From assembly GCA_964405755.1 (NCBI GenBank), contig CAYOPF010000091.1, positions 1 to 11,154 on the forward strand: 11,154 nucleotides of DNA, read 5' to 3'. The translations under genes were made by a program, and so were the position numbers. Below, piece after piece: positions 1 to 7,396 of the stretch (its first letter is position 1; every line of letters begins with the position of its first letter). This stretch comes from GWF2-33-9 sp964405755 (GTDB taxonomy: Bacteria > Bacteroidota > Ignavibacteria > Kapaibacteriales > UBA2268). The notes below the pieces were generated by a model. The model worked only from the letters and a program-made list of their open reading frames with translations, made no database searches and had not been told where the DNA came from.

Positions 1-51
1 ATAAAATTAAATAATAGTCAGCGTCCCCTCAAGTTTTTGAAGTTATAAAAT

Positions 52-77
52 AAAAAACCTCCTTTCGGAGGTTTTTT
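52..77 (-). terminator. Intrinsic terminator of ppdK, symmetric and probably bidirectional
   Basis: A perfect 11 bp stem (six A-T pairs followed by CCTCC/GGAGG) encloses the 4-base loop TTTC. On the minus strand it ends in a run of six T and begins 12 bases after the ppdK stop codon, the classic position and form of a rho-independent terminator. The A-run on one side and T-run on the other give the same structure on both strands, so it could also stop a rightward gene entering from the left edge. Confidence 0.9.
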
Positions 78-88
78 CTACATAAGAT

Positions 89-2923
89 TTACTTTTTCTT
101 ATTCTTCTTTTTATCCTTGGATTTCTTATCATCCTTTTTATATTTTTTGTCTTTCTTGTCGGACTTAGTCTTTTTTGTTTCAATATCTTCCTTGATGGCA
201 ATTCTTGCAGCAGCTAAGCGGGCAATAGGAACACGGAATGGTGAACAGGAAACATAATCAAGACCTAAAGTATGGCAAAATTCAACAGATGAAGGATCTC
301 CACCATGTTCGCCACAAATACCAATCTTAAGCTTTGGTTTAACAGCTCTACCTTCGGAAACAGCATGTTTCATCAAGAATCCGACACCAGAACGGTCAAT
401 CGATACGAATGGGTCAACAGGGTAAATTTCGCGGTTTACGTATTCAGGTAAGAAACGGCCTGAGTCATCGCGGCTCAATCCCATTGTGGTCTGAGTTAAG
501 TCATTTGTACCAAATGAGAAGAATTCTGCAACGTTAGCAATTTCGCCAGCAGTTATTGCACCACGTGGTACTTCAATCATAGTTCCAACAAGATAATCGA
601 ATTTAACACCAGTTTGCTCGATAACTTCTTGAGCTGCTCTACGAACTATTTTTTCCTGGTCAGCCAATTCTTTAACATTGCCAACCAAAGGAATCATTAC
701 TTCTGGGAAAACTTCCTGACCACCTTTTTTCACGTTTGCAGCAGCTTCGAAGATAGCGCGAGCTTGCATTTCTGTAATTTCAGGATACATAATTCCCAAA
801 CGGCAACCACGGAATCCAAGCATAGGATTGAATTCGGCTAATGCTTCCACTCTTTCTTTAATTTTTGCTGGGGATACTCCCATTGCTTTAGCCATTTCTT
901 TCTGACCTGCATCATCGTGAGGTAAGAATTCGTGTAGTGGGGGATCGATTGTTCTGATTGTAACAGGACGGCCGTCCATAACTTTGAAAATACCTTCGAA
1001 ATCTTCTCTTTGTAATGGCAATATTTTTGCAAGAGCTTTTTTGCGGGATTCCACATCATCCGAAAGAATCATTTCTCTCATAGGACCAATTTTGCCTTCA
1101 CCAAAGAACATGTGTTCAGTTCTGGTTAAACCAATACCTTCTGCACCGAAGGCAATAGCATTCGCACTTTGGTCGGGTTGGTCTGCATTGGTGCGGATTT
1201 TGAGACGTCGATATTGGTCTGCCCATTTCATAATTTCGTTATACATTTGGAAAACTGGTGCATCATCGGGCGATAAAGTTTTATTAATTAAAACTTCAAC
1301 AACTTCACTTGGTTTTGTAGCAATATTGCCAAGAAGAACTTCGCCAGTGGATCCATCTATGGAAATGAAATCTCCTTCTTTAACGACGATGTCTTTGCCT
1401 TCAACTTTAAACAATCTTGATTTGTAATCAACATTCAAAGTGCCACAACCAACGATACATGTTTTACCCATCTGACGAGCAACCAAAGCAGCATGGGATG
1501 TCATTCCACCACGAGCAGTTAAAATACCTTCTGCTGCATTCATTCCGGCAATATCTTCAGGTGATGTTTCCAATCTTACCAAAATTACTTTATCACCTTT
1601 GTTAGCCCATTCAACGGCGTCTTCGGCGTTGAAAACAACTTTACCAGAAGCCGCACCAGGACCAGCATTTAATCCTTTAGTAATCAATTTGCCAGATTTT
1701 AATGCTTCTGATTTTGAGCTTGCATCAAATACCGGACGCAATAATTGGTTTAACTGATCAGCATCAATTCTTAGTAATGCTTCTTTAGGAGTAATCCTAT
1801 TTTCTTTAACCATATCGTAGGCAATTTTGATTGCAGCAAAAGCAGTACGCTTACCAACTCGGCATTGAAGCATATAAAGGCGACCTTCCTGGATAGTGAA
1901 CTCAATATCGAGCATATCGCGATAATGATCTTCTAAGATCTTTCGGATATTTATTAATTCGTCATAGGACTTTTTGTCTTGGTTGGATAAAGTAATAATT
2001 GGTTCAGGAGTTCTTGTTCCTGCAACAACATCCTCACCTTGAGCATTCATCAGATATTCGCCATAAAATTCATTATCACCATTTGCTGCATTTCTTGTAA
2101 ATGCCACACCAGTACCCGATGTTTCACCTAAATTACCATAAACCATAGCCTGAACATTTACTGCTGTTCCCCAAGATTCTGGAATGTTGTTTAATTTACG
2201 GTAAACTTTTGCTCTGTCGTTCATCCAAGAACCAAATACAGCACTTATAGCGCCCCAAAGTTGATCCATAGGATTTTCTGGGAAATCAATATTTAATTTG
2301 CTTTTAATAGCAGCTTTGAACTCAGCAACTAATTCTTTAAGGTCTTCTACTGAAAATTCAATATCAAGTTTGATACCACGAGCATGTTTTTTAGCTTCCA
2401 AAATTTCTTCAAATGGGTCAATATCATCTTTCGACTGAGGTTTTAAGCCCAGAACAACATCACCATACATTGCTATGAATCTTCTGTAAGAGTCATAGGC
2501 AAATCTTTCGTTTCCAGATTTTTGGATTAATCCTTGAATTGTAGTATCGTTTAATCCCAAATTAAGAACCGTGTCCATCATACCTGGCATAGAAGCTCGA
2601 GCTCCAGAACGAACTGAAACCAACAAGGGATTGGAAGGGTCACCAAATATGGCGCCTAATTCCTTTTCCATTTTTGCCAATGCTTCGTCAACTTGTTTTT
2701 TTAAATGCTTTGGATAAGTGTTGTTGTTTTGATAATAATATGTACAAACTTCAGTTGTAATCGTAAAGCCTGGAGGAACTGGTAATCCAATGTTTATCAT
2801 CTCGGCTAGATTTGCACCCTTGCCACCTAATAATTCCTTCATTTCTGCAGTGCCATCAGCTTTCTTGCCACCGAAATAGTAAACAAATTTTTCAGCCTTT
2901 ACTTTAGATTTCTTGTCGCTCAT
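89..2923 (-). CDS. ppdK: Pyruvate, phosphate dikinase
   Basis: Cytoplasmic enzyme interconverting pyruvate + ATP + Pi and PEP + AMP + PPi, used in gluconeogenesis or PPi-linked glycolysis. Seen in the 944-residue product: an N-terminal ATP-grasp nucleotide-binding domain (about 10-360, starting with LLGGKGANLAEM), the swivelling phosphohistidine domain with RGGMTSHAALVAR (catalytic His477), and a C-terminal PEP/pyruvate barrel with metal ligands Glu784 and Asp808 (FGTNDLTQ) and catalytic Cys870 (GICGEHGGDP). His477, Glu784, Asp808 and Cys870 correspond to His455, Glu745, Asp769 and Cys831 of the Clostridium symbiosum enzyme. All key residues are present, so it should be active. The start is well fixed by AAAAGGAG five bases upstream of ATG. 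Odd feature: the family usually ends soon after the barrel (about 870-900 residues), but here residues 911-944 form a tail with 19 lysines in 34 residues, and the first 12 residues are also lysine-rich. Probably monocistronic, with a terminator on each side. Confidence 0.97.
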   Translation of the reverse strand: MSDKKSKVKAEKFVYYFGGKKADGTAEMKELLGGKGANLAEMINIGLPVPPGFTITTEVCTYYYQNNNTYPKHLKKQVDEALAKMEKELGAIFGDPSNPLLVSVRSGARASMPGMMDTVLNLGLNDTTIQGLIQKSGNERFAYDSYRRFIAMYGDVVLGLKPQSKDDIDPFEEILEAKKHARGIKLDIEFSVEDLKELVAEFKAAIKSKLNIDFPENPMDQLWGAISAVFGSWMNDRAKVYRKLNNIPESWGTAVNVQAMVYGNLGETSGTGVAFTRNAANGDNEFYGEYLMNAQGEDVVAGTRTPEPIITLSNQDKKSYDELINIRKILEDHYRDMLDIEFTIQEGRLYMLQCRVGKRTAFAAIKIAYDMVKENRITPKEALLRIDADQLNQLLRPVFDASSKSEALKSGKLITKGLNAGPGAASGKVVFNAEDAVEWANKGDKVILVRLETSPEDIAGMNAAEGILTARGGMTSHAALVARQMGKTCIVGCGTLNVDYKSRLFKVEGKDIVVKEGDFISIDGSTGEVLLGNIATKPSEVVEVLINKTLSPDDAPVFQMYNEIMKWADQYRRLKIRTNADQPDQSANAIAFGAEGIGLTRTEHMFFGEGKIGPMREMILSDDVESRKKALAKILPLQREDFEGIFKVMDGRPVTIRTIDPPLHEFLPHDDAGQKEMAKAMGVSPAKIKERVEALAEFNPMLGFRGCRLGIMYPEITEMQARAIFEAAANVKKGGQEVFPEVMIPLVGNVKELADQEKIVRRAAQEVIEQTGVKFDYLVGTMIEVPRGAITAGEIANVAEFFSFGTNDLTQTTMGLSRDDSGRFLPEYVNREIYPVDPFVSIDRSGVGFLMKHAVSEGRAVKPKLKIGICGEHGGDPSSVEFCHTLGLDYVSCSPFRVPIARLAAARIAIKEDIETKKTKSDKKDKKYKKDDKKSKDKKKNKKK

Positions 2924-2960
2924 TATTGCTCCTTTTAAATTAAAGTTAATTAAAATACAA

Positions 2961-2989
2961 ATAACAAAATTACAAAATTTTTATGTAAA
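2961..2989 (-). promoter_or_regulatory. Candidate sigma70-type promoter for ppdK
   Basis: On the minus strand TTTACA (2984-2989, 5 of 6 match to TTGACA) lies 17 bases upstream of TGTTAT (2961-2966, 4 of 6 match to TATAAT). Transcription would start near 2954 and give a leader of about 30 bases containing the AAAAGGAG ribosome binding site at 2929-2936. The region is very AT-rich, so chance matches are easy; position and spacing are the main support. The rest of this 254 bp gap (2990-3118) shows no convincing gene or RNA structure. Confidence 0.33.
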
Positions 2990-3118
2990 TAATGTTAAAA
3001 GGGTAACGGATATTTTTAATACTTTCATTCTGATCCTGTATCGTTAAATAGTTTATGAGGAAGGATGGCTAATTATGTCCAATATAAATAATGATTAATT
3101 ATTAATTTGAAATTAAAT

Positions 3119-3158
3119 AAAAAAAACTCCCCTTCTACTTGTTTGATAGGGGAGTTTT
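3119..3158 (-). terminator. Intrinsic terminator of the tricorn-like protease gene
   Basis: Perfect 11 bp inverted repeat: 3123-3133 (AAAACTCCCCT) pairs with 3148-3158 (AGGGGAGTTTT) around a 14-base loop. Read on the minus strand it is followed by eight T (3119-3126, partly within the stem). It begins 20 bases after the stop codon of the leftward protease gene, which it should terminate. It also insulates ppdK from read-through from that gene. Confidence 0.88.
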
Positions 3159-3177
3159 AACTATTAGATTAATTTTA

Positions 3178-6100
3178 TTATTTCTTTGGATAAGGTGGCA
3201 GAGCTTTTGGTAATTGTTGTTTTTTGTTGGTCTTAACTTCTTGCAAAATCACCTCGATTGCTTTGTCTAATTGCTGGTCGATACCAATCCATTCTTTATC
3301 TGGATCGTTATCAATCTCGATATCAGGCGAAATTCCTACATCTTCCAAAATCCATTCTCCATTAGGACCAAAATTTGCGAATTCTGGTTTCATCAAATAA
3401 GTACCGTCAGTAAATGGTAAAGAACCACGAATGCCGATTACCCCACCCCAAGTTCGTTTACCAATTAGTTTACCTAAACCATATTTTTTGAACTGATATG
3501 GGAACAAATCACCATCCGACATTGATTGCTGATTAATTAAGCAAACTAATGGACCAGGCATAACAGCATCAGGTGTTGAAGCAAAAATTTGTTGATTTCG
3601 AGCGTGCTTGGCAACTCCAATTTCTCTTCTTAACCGTTCGATTATTAAAGGGGAAACATTACCACCACCATTATATCGGTCGTCGATAATCAATCCTTCC
3701 TTATTCAACTGTGGATAGAAATATTTAACGAATTCATTCAATCCATTGGTGAAACCCATATCTGGTATATGAATATACCCAATACGACCATTTGTTGCTT
3801 TTTCCACATATCGTCTATTATTTTCAACCCAATTGTAGTAAACTAATTTTTCCTCTGATTTGATTGTTTTTACCCAAATCTCTCGTGCACCATCTTTAGA
3901 AGGTTTTGTGTTAATTGTTAACTTAACAAATACTTCAGATTTGTTGTTTAATGCTTTATTTGGGTGCATTGTGGCATTAAGTTCAACATCATCAATTGCA
4001 ATTATGTAATCTCCGACTTTCACATTGAAGCCAGGTTCTGTTAATGGAGAGTATGTTTCGGGTTCCCAATTGCGACCTTCAAAGATTTTGGAAATTTTAT
4101 AGAATCCTGACGGTTTATCAAATTCGTATCTTGCACCTAACAATCCAATATTAACTTTATTTACTTTTGGCATATCGCCACCACCAACATAGGCATGTCC
4201 TACATCCAATTCTCCAATCATTTCGCCTATTAAAAATGTCAAATCGGCCCTATGATTGAGATATGGTACCCAAGAGGAATATCTTTGTTTTATTAAATTC
4301 CAGTCCAATCCGTGCATATTTGGGTCATAGAGGAAGTATTTCATTTGACGCCAGGATTCATTGAAAATTTGGTTCCATTCATCTTTTCGATTTAAGGTGA
4401 TTTGCATTTTTTCAATTGGTAATTTGCCATCTTTTACATCAACCTTCTTGGTTAAATTATTGATATAATAATTTCCATCTTTTGCAACTAATATTTTCTT
4501 GCCATCGGGCGAAATATCATAACTGGAGAAGTTTCCAACCTCGTCTTCTTTTTTATCCTTCAAATCATACACATAGAATGCTGGACGCCCGCCCGAAGTC
4601 ATTCTAGAATAGTATATCTTATCTTCTGCGGCAAATAGGCCCCAATATCTTCCATTTGCAGTAGGAATTTCAAATATTCTGTCAGAGAGATTATCTAAAT
4701 CTATTGTTATAGATTTATCGTCTTCGACACCATCTTTTTTGGATTTTTTGATTTTTGGCTTGGTAATACTTGTATCGGGGATCATTAAGTCACTTTCGTA
4801 CTTAGCAAATGGATTTAGCTCACCATTCTGCAATATTAATCCATAAATATTATCCATATCTTCGAATAGGTAATTATACTCGAAATTCCCAGTTTTGCCA
4901 CGGAAAAATCGGCTGGAAACAAATAATAAATATTTACCCTTAGGATCCCACACTGGACTGGATGAGTCAAAAAATTCGGATGTTATTTTATATGTTTTGC
5001 CATCAGCGATAGAATACAAATGTATTTGACTGAATCTATTCTCTCCTTCATCGGTATAGCTAACCCATTTACTATCGGGCGAGAAACCAAAACTTCGAAT
5101 TTCCCAAGACTTAGAATTAGCGATTATTTTAACTTGTTTAGTAGTTATATCGATAAGATATAAATTCATAAGTTTATCTGAATTTAGTAAATATTTGCTG
5201 TCTGGGGACCAATCTAATTCGAATCTGTACGACTTGGCATCGTTAGTTAGTTGAGTGAGTGCTGATCCATCTGGCTTAATAATATATACTTCGTCGTCGC
5301 CAGTTCTATCAGAAATGAAAGCAATCCATTTTCCATCGGGTGACCATATAGGATCTCGATCGTGTGTACCAACTGATTTGGTTAAATTAATTATATTTCC
5401 TTTTTCGGCAGGAACAACAAAAATGTCGCCTCTGGCAGAAAACACTGATCCTTTTCCATCTGGAGAAATCTTTGCATTTGCAATGTAATCCTTGACGTTG
5501 ATTATTTCTGTTCTAGATGAAATAAAGTCTTCGGCGACAGTAATATTAACTTTTTGGTAATTGTCTGAAGCAATATCAAGTAAGTAGATATCACCATTCT
5601 GAGAAAATGCTAAATGGTTTGGTCCCATAGATGGAAATTTAACATCCATATCGCTGAAATTAGTGATTTTTTTAGTTTGTTTTGTGCTTAAATCATAAAC
5701 AAAAAGATTCATAGTATAATCTCTGTCCGAAAGAAAATAAATTTTATTTCCTTTCCACAGAGGTATTATATCCTGGGCAGGGTTATTAGTAATATTTTCC
5801 AATTTTTTTGTTTGGAAATCATAGCTCCATATATCATCTGCTTGCCCCCCGCTATACCGTTTCCAGGTACGGAATTCTCTGTAGATACGGTTATATGCAA
5901 TCTTCGTTTCATCTGGTGAAAGAGAAGCAAAACCACCTTTTGGTAAAGGTAGAATTTCTGGTAAAGAACCATCCACTCCTAAATAATAAAGGTTGCCTAC
6001 CAAAGAATTCCAGGTATCTTGTCGACCTCTGTAAAGTATTTTTTTACCATCTTTAGTCCATTGCATAATAATTTTGTCTGGTCCCATCCTTTCGGGAAGA

Positions 6101-6435
6101 TTTGGTAAATCTACTCCGTAGGTTAATCGAGTTGGTTCACCTCCGAAATTGGGAATAGTGTAGATTTCATTGTTTCCATCATAATTACCAATGAAAGCAA
6201 TGTTTTTTCCATCAGGAGAAAATCTAGGAAAAGACTCTACCCCAGGTGAAGTCGTGATGCGTCTTGCAATTCCACCGGAAATTGGGACTGTAAAAATATC
6301 CCCTGCGTAACTAAAAGTTATTTCGGTTTGGGAAGAATTCGGAAATTGCAGCAACTTTGTTTGTGAAGATGCATCGATACTGATGAAAACTACACAAATT
6401 GCAATAAGTAAGGCTTGTTTAATGTATTTTTTCAT
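3178..6435 (-). CDS. Tricorn-like serine protease (S41 family) with signal peptide
   Basis: Large protease of the tricorn type, in which propeller domains gate access to an S41 peptidase site. The product has 1085 residues. Seen in order: a signal peptide (lysines, then a hydrophobic stretch, about residues 1-24, ending ...DASSQ); two runs of beta-propeller repeats (about 30-670) with repeated SPDGK/SPDSK-like motifs as in WD40-like TolB/DPP blades, interrupted near 555-580 by a Lys/Asp-rich linker; a helical segment with GELDVGHAY (His747); a PDZ-like region (about 775-865); and the peptidase core with NGGGN, QSMSDGD (Ser973 nucleophile, Asp974) and ILEDVGISPD (Glu1031). These match tricorn His746, Ser965, Asp966 and Glu1023. 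The serine before the tricorn histidine (Ser745) is glycine here (Gly746). Inferred location is periplasm or cell surface, with a role in degrading proteins or peptides; no partner peptidase gene is adjacent. The ATG at 6435 is chosen over an upstream TTG because AAGGA precedes it and the signal peptide begins there. Monocistronic, with its own terminator. Confidence 0.93.
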   Translation of the reverse strand: MKKYIKQALLIAICVVFISIDASSQTKLLQFPNSSQTEITFSYAGDIFTVPISGGIARRITTSPGVESFPRFSPDGKNIAFIGNYDGNNEIYTIPNFGGEPTRLTYGVDLPNLPERMGPDKIIMQWTKDGKKILYRGRQDTWNSLVGNLYYLGVDGSLPEILPLPKGGFASLSPDETKIAYNRIYREFRTWKRYSGGQADDIWSYDFQTKKLENITNNPAQDIIPLWKGNKIYFLSDRDYTMNLFVYDLSTKQTKKITNFSDMDVKFPSMGPNHLAFSQNGDIYLLDIASDNYQKVNITVAEDFISSRTEIINVKDYIANAKISPDGKGSVFSARGDIFVVPAEKGNIINLTKSVGTHDRDPIWSPDGKWIAFISDRTGDDEVYIIKPDGSALTQLTNDAKSYRFELDWSPDSKYLLNSDKLMNLYLIDITTKQVKIIANSKSWEIRSFGFSPDSKWVSYTDEGENRFSQIHLYSIADGKTYKITSEFFDSSSPVWDPKGKYLLFVSSRFFRGKTGNFEYNYLFEDMDNIYGLILQNGELNPFAKYESDLMIPDTSITKPKIKKSKKDGVEDDKSITIDLDNLSDRIFEIPTANGRYWGLFAAEDKIYYSRMTSGGRPAFYVYDLKDKKEDEVGNFSSYDISPDGKKILVAKDGNYYINNLTKKVDVKDGKLPIEKMQITLNRKDEWNQIFNESWRQMKYFLYDPNMHGLDWNLIKQRYSSWVPYLNHRADLTFLIGEMIGELDVGHAYVGGGDMPKVNKVNIGLLGARYEFDKPSGFYKISKIFEGRNWEPETYSPLTEPGFNVKVGDYIIAIDDVELNATMHPNKALNNKSEVFVKLTINTKPSKDGAREIWVKTIKSEEKLVYYNWVENNRRYVEKATNGRIGYIHIPDMGFTNGLNEFVKYFYPQLNKEGLIIDDRYNGGGNVSPLIIERLRREIGVAKHARNQQIFASTPDAVMPGPLVCLINQQSMSDGDLFPYQFKKYGLGKLIGKRTWGGVIGIRGSLPFTDGTYLMKPEFANFGPNGEWILEDVGISPDIEIDNDPDKEWIGIDQQLDKAIEVILQEVKTNKKQQLPKALPPYPKK

Positions 6436-6439
6436 AAAA

Positions 6440-6444
6440 TCCTT
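6440..6444 (-). promoter_or_regulatory. Ribosome binding site fixing the protease start
   Basis: AAGGA on the minus strand lies four bases upstream of the ATG at 6433-6435. The only longer in-frame alternative is a TTG at 6460-6462, which would add nine residues ahead of the lysine-hydrophobic signal peptide. The Shine-Dalgarno match favours the ATG. Confidence 0.7.
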
Positions 6445-6501
6445 ATAATTTTTATGGCACAATATTTGTTATTTTTTTAGTGATTTTCATAATTTTGTGA
6501 T

Positions 6502-6508
6502 AGGGGGA
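6502..6508 (+). promoter_or_regulatory. Ribosome binding site fixing the LytR_C gene start
   Basis: AGGGGGA sits three bases before the ATG at 6512, a purine-rich Shine-Dalgarno-like run. A GTG at 6497 in the same frame would place this run inside the coding sequence, so the ATG is preferred. The 76 bp divergent gap (6436-6511) must hold promoters for both neighbours. CATAAT at 6488-6493 is a possible -10 for the rightward gene, but no good -35 is visible. Confidence 0.6.
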
Positions 6509-6511
6509 AAT

Positions 6512-7006
6512 ATGCAATTCTCGATAGAAGAATTTAAAAATAATTTCAATGAGAAAAAAGAAAAATTAATCCGTATTTTACTAAATGTAATAAACGGATT
6601 TTTGATTGTTTTTGTTACATTGTTAATTATGTCCTTTACAAATAGAGTTTTGATATCGCCTCCAGTTGATTCTGCTCTCGAAGAAAACATTGAAAAGTTA
6701 AATAATTTGGAAATAATACAAGTGAGTATTTTGAATTCAACTAGTGTAAATGGCCTGGCAAATAAAGCAAGAACATATCTGCAAATGCGTAATTTTGATG
6801 TTGTTGAAATTGGGAATAGCAAAGATATATTGCCCCAGTCAATTATCATCGACAGAATGGGGGATTTTGCTTCGGCCAAAAAAGTAGCAAAAGCTTTTGG
6901 TATTGCTGATTCACTTATCAAAACTGACATTGATTCTTCACTATTTATTCGCTCTTCAATTGTTCTTGGGCAAGATTACCCAAAACTACCTTTCTTTAAT
7001 CAATAA
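6512..7006 (+). CDS. Small membrane-anchored LytR_C-domain protein
   Basis: Product of 164 residues. Seen: a short charged cytoplasmic N-terminus (1-21), one hydrophobic helix (about 22-42), a short linker, then a domain at about 68-154. That domain starts IQVSILNSTSVNGLANKA and contains a FDVVEIGN strand and a closing SSIVLGQDY. These are hallmarks of the LytR_C domain (the C-terminal domain of some LytR-CpsA-Psr proteins), which also occurs alone. The positively charged N-terminus suggests that the domain lies outside the cytoplasmic membrane. No LytR-CpsA-Psr catalytic domain is present, so it should not itself attach wall polymers; its exact function is unknown. In related bacteria such stand-alone proteins are often found near rsfS and ftsH (recalled family context), which are absent here. 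It is divergent from the protease gene and converges on the DUF1232 gene with only 25 bases between stop codons. Confidence 0.8.
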   Translation: MQFSIEEFKNNFNEKKEKLIRILLNVINGFLIVFVTLLIMSFTNRVLISPPVDSALEENIEKLNNLEIIQVSILNSTSVNGLANKARTYLQMRNFDVVEIGNSKDILPQSIIIDRMGDFASAKKVAKAFGIADSLIKTDIDSSLFIRSSIVLGQDYPKLPFFNQ

Positions 7007-7024
7007 ACTATAAAAGAAAAGGTA
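6987..7024. terminator. Weak hairpin between convergent genes
   Basis: TACCTTTCTTT (6987-6997) can pair with AAAGAAAAGGTA (7013-7024), giving 11 pairs with one bulged A and a 15-base loop. It overlaps the last codons and stop of the LytR_C gene and precedes TTTAAAATT on the plus strand. Only three pairs are G-C, so the structure is weak. It is the only hairpin I see that could end transcription of the two converging genes. Confidence 0.3.
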
Positions 7025-7031
7025 TTTAAAA

Positions 7032-7385
7032 TTATCCAAAAATTGATTCAGTCATTTCTTTCGCTTTTTGCTTGTGTTTATCGGTTATGTGAGTAGTGAG
7101 CATGTATACAATTCCCAAAATAACTGCTAAATCATCCGAAAAACCTATACCAACCAAAAAGTCAGGTATAGAATCGAATGGTAAAATAAAATATGATAAT
7201 CCTGATGCAATAATCAATTTTACATTTTTGGGGATATCTGGATCTATCATCAAATTGTAAAGTAAAAGGAGTTTTTCTGTTAACCCTCTCCCAGCAATTT
7301 TAAAAACTCTTTTCAATTTTCCTAATAACTTATTTTCAGAAAAATTTGCATTTTCTTTTAAAATTATGTTAAATTTATTGTTCAT
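7032..7385 (-). CDS. DUF1232 (YkvA-family) membrane protein
   Basis: Product of 117 residues. Residues about 63-89 carry the DUF1232 signature: a hydrophobic helix leading into LPFDSIPDF and then GFSDDLAVI, the usual pattern of Pro-Asp-x-Ile-Pro-Asp followed by Asp-Asp-Leu. The N-terminal 45 residues are basic and amphipathic, and the C-terminus is a short charged tail. It is probably associated with the inner membrane. The biochemical function of the family is not established. The start is supported by GAGGA four bases upstream of ATG. It follows the glycosyltransferase gene by 11 bp on the same strand, with its ribosome binding site in that gap, so it is very likely co-transcribed with it. 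Whether the pairing is functional cannot be told from this window. Confidence 0.85.
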   Translation of the reverse strand: MNNKFNIILKENANFSENKLLGKLKRVFKIAGRGLTEKLLLLYNLMIDPDIPKNVKLIIASGLSYFILPFDSIPDFLVGIGFSDDLAVILGIVYMLTTHITDKHKQKAKEMTESIFG

Positions 7386-7396
7386 ATTTTCCTCAT

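Noticed and set aside
984..1427. A 147-codon open frame on the plus strand opposite ppdK, and smaller ones at 614-841 and 1417-1605
   Set aside because: They lie wholly inside the strongly conserved ppdK gene, show no domain pattern and lack convincing start signals; they are shadows of its codon usage.
2965..2972. TAATTTTG on the minus strand, a match to the Bacteroidota -7 consensus TAnnTTTG upstream of ppdK
   Set aside because: No TTTG-like -33 element is found at the right distance, and the AT-rich region makes an isolated 8-base match weak. I kept the overlapping sigma70-type candidate only at low confidence.
3102..3116. Palindrome TTAATTT-G-AAATTAA beside the protease terminator, considered as an operator
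   Set aside because: It is pure AT-rich sequence downstream of a gene and far from any start, with no second copy seen; chance is the simpler explanation.
6436..6462. TTG start giving the tricorn-like protease nine extra residues
   Set aside because: The ATG at 6435 has AAGGA upstream and begins a standard signal peptide; the TTG has no Shine-Dalgarno sequence.
6487..6930. A 147-codon open frame on the minus strand opposite the LytR_C gene
   Set aside because: The plus-strand frame has a membrane helix, a recognisable LytR_C domain and a ribosome binding site; the opposite frame has none of these.
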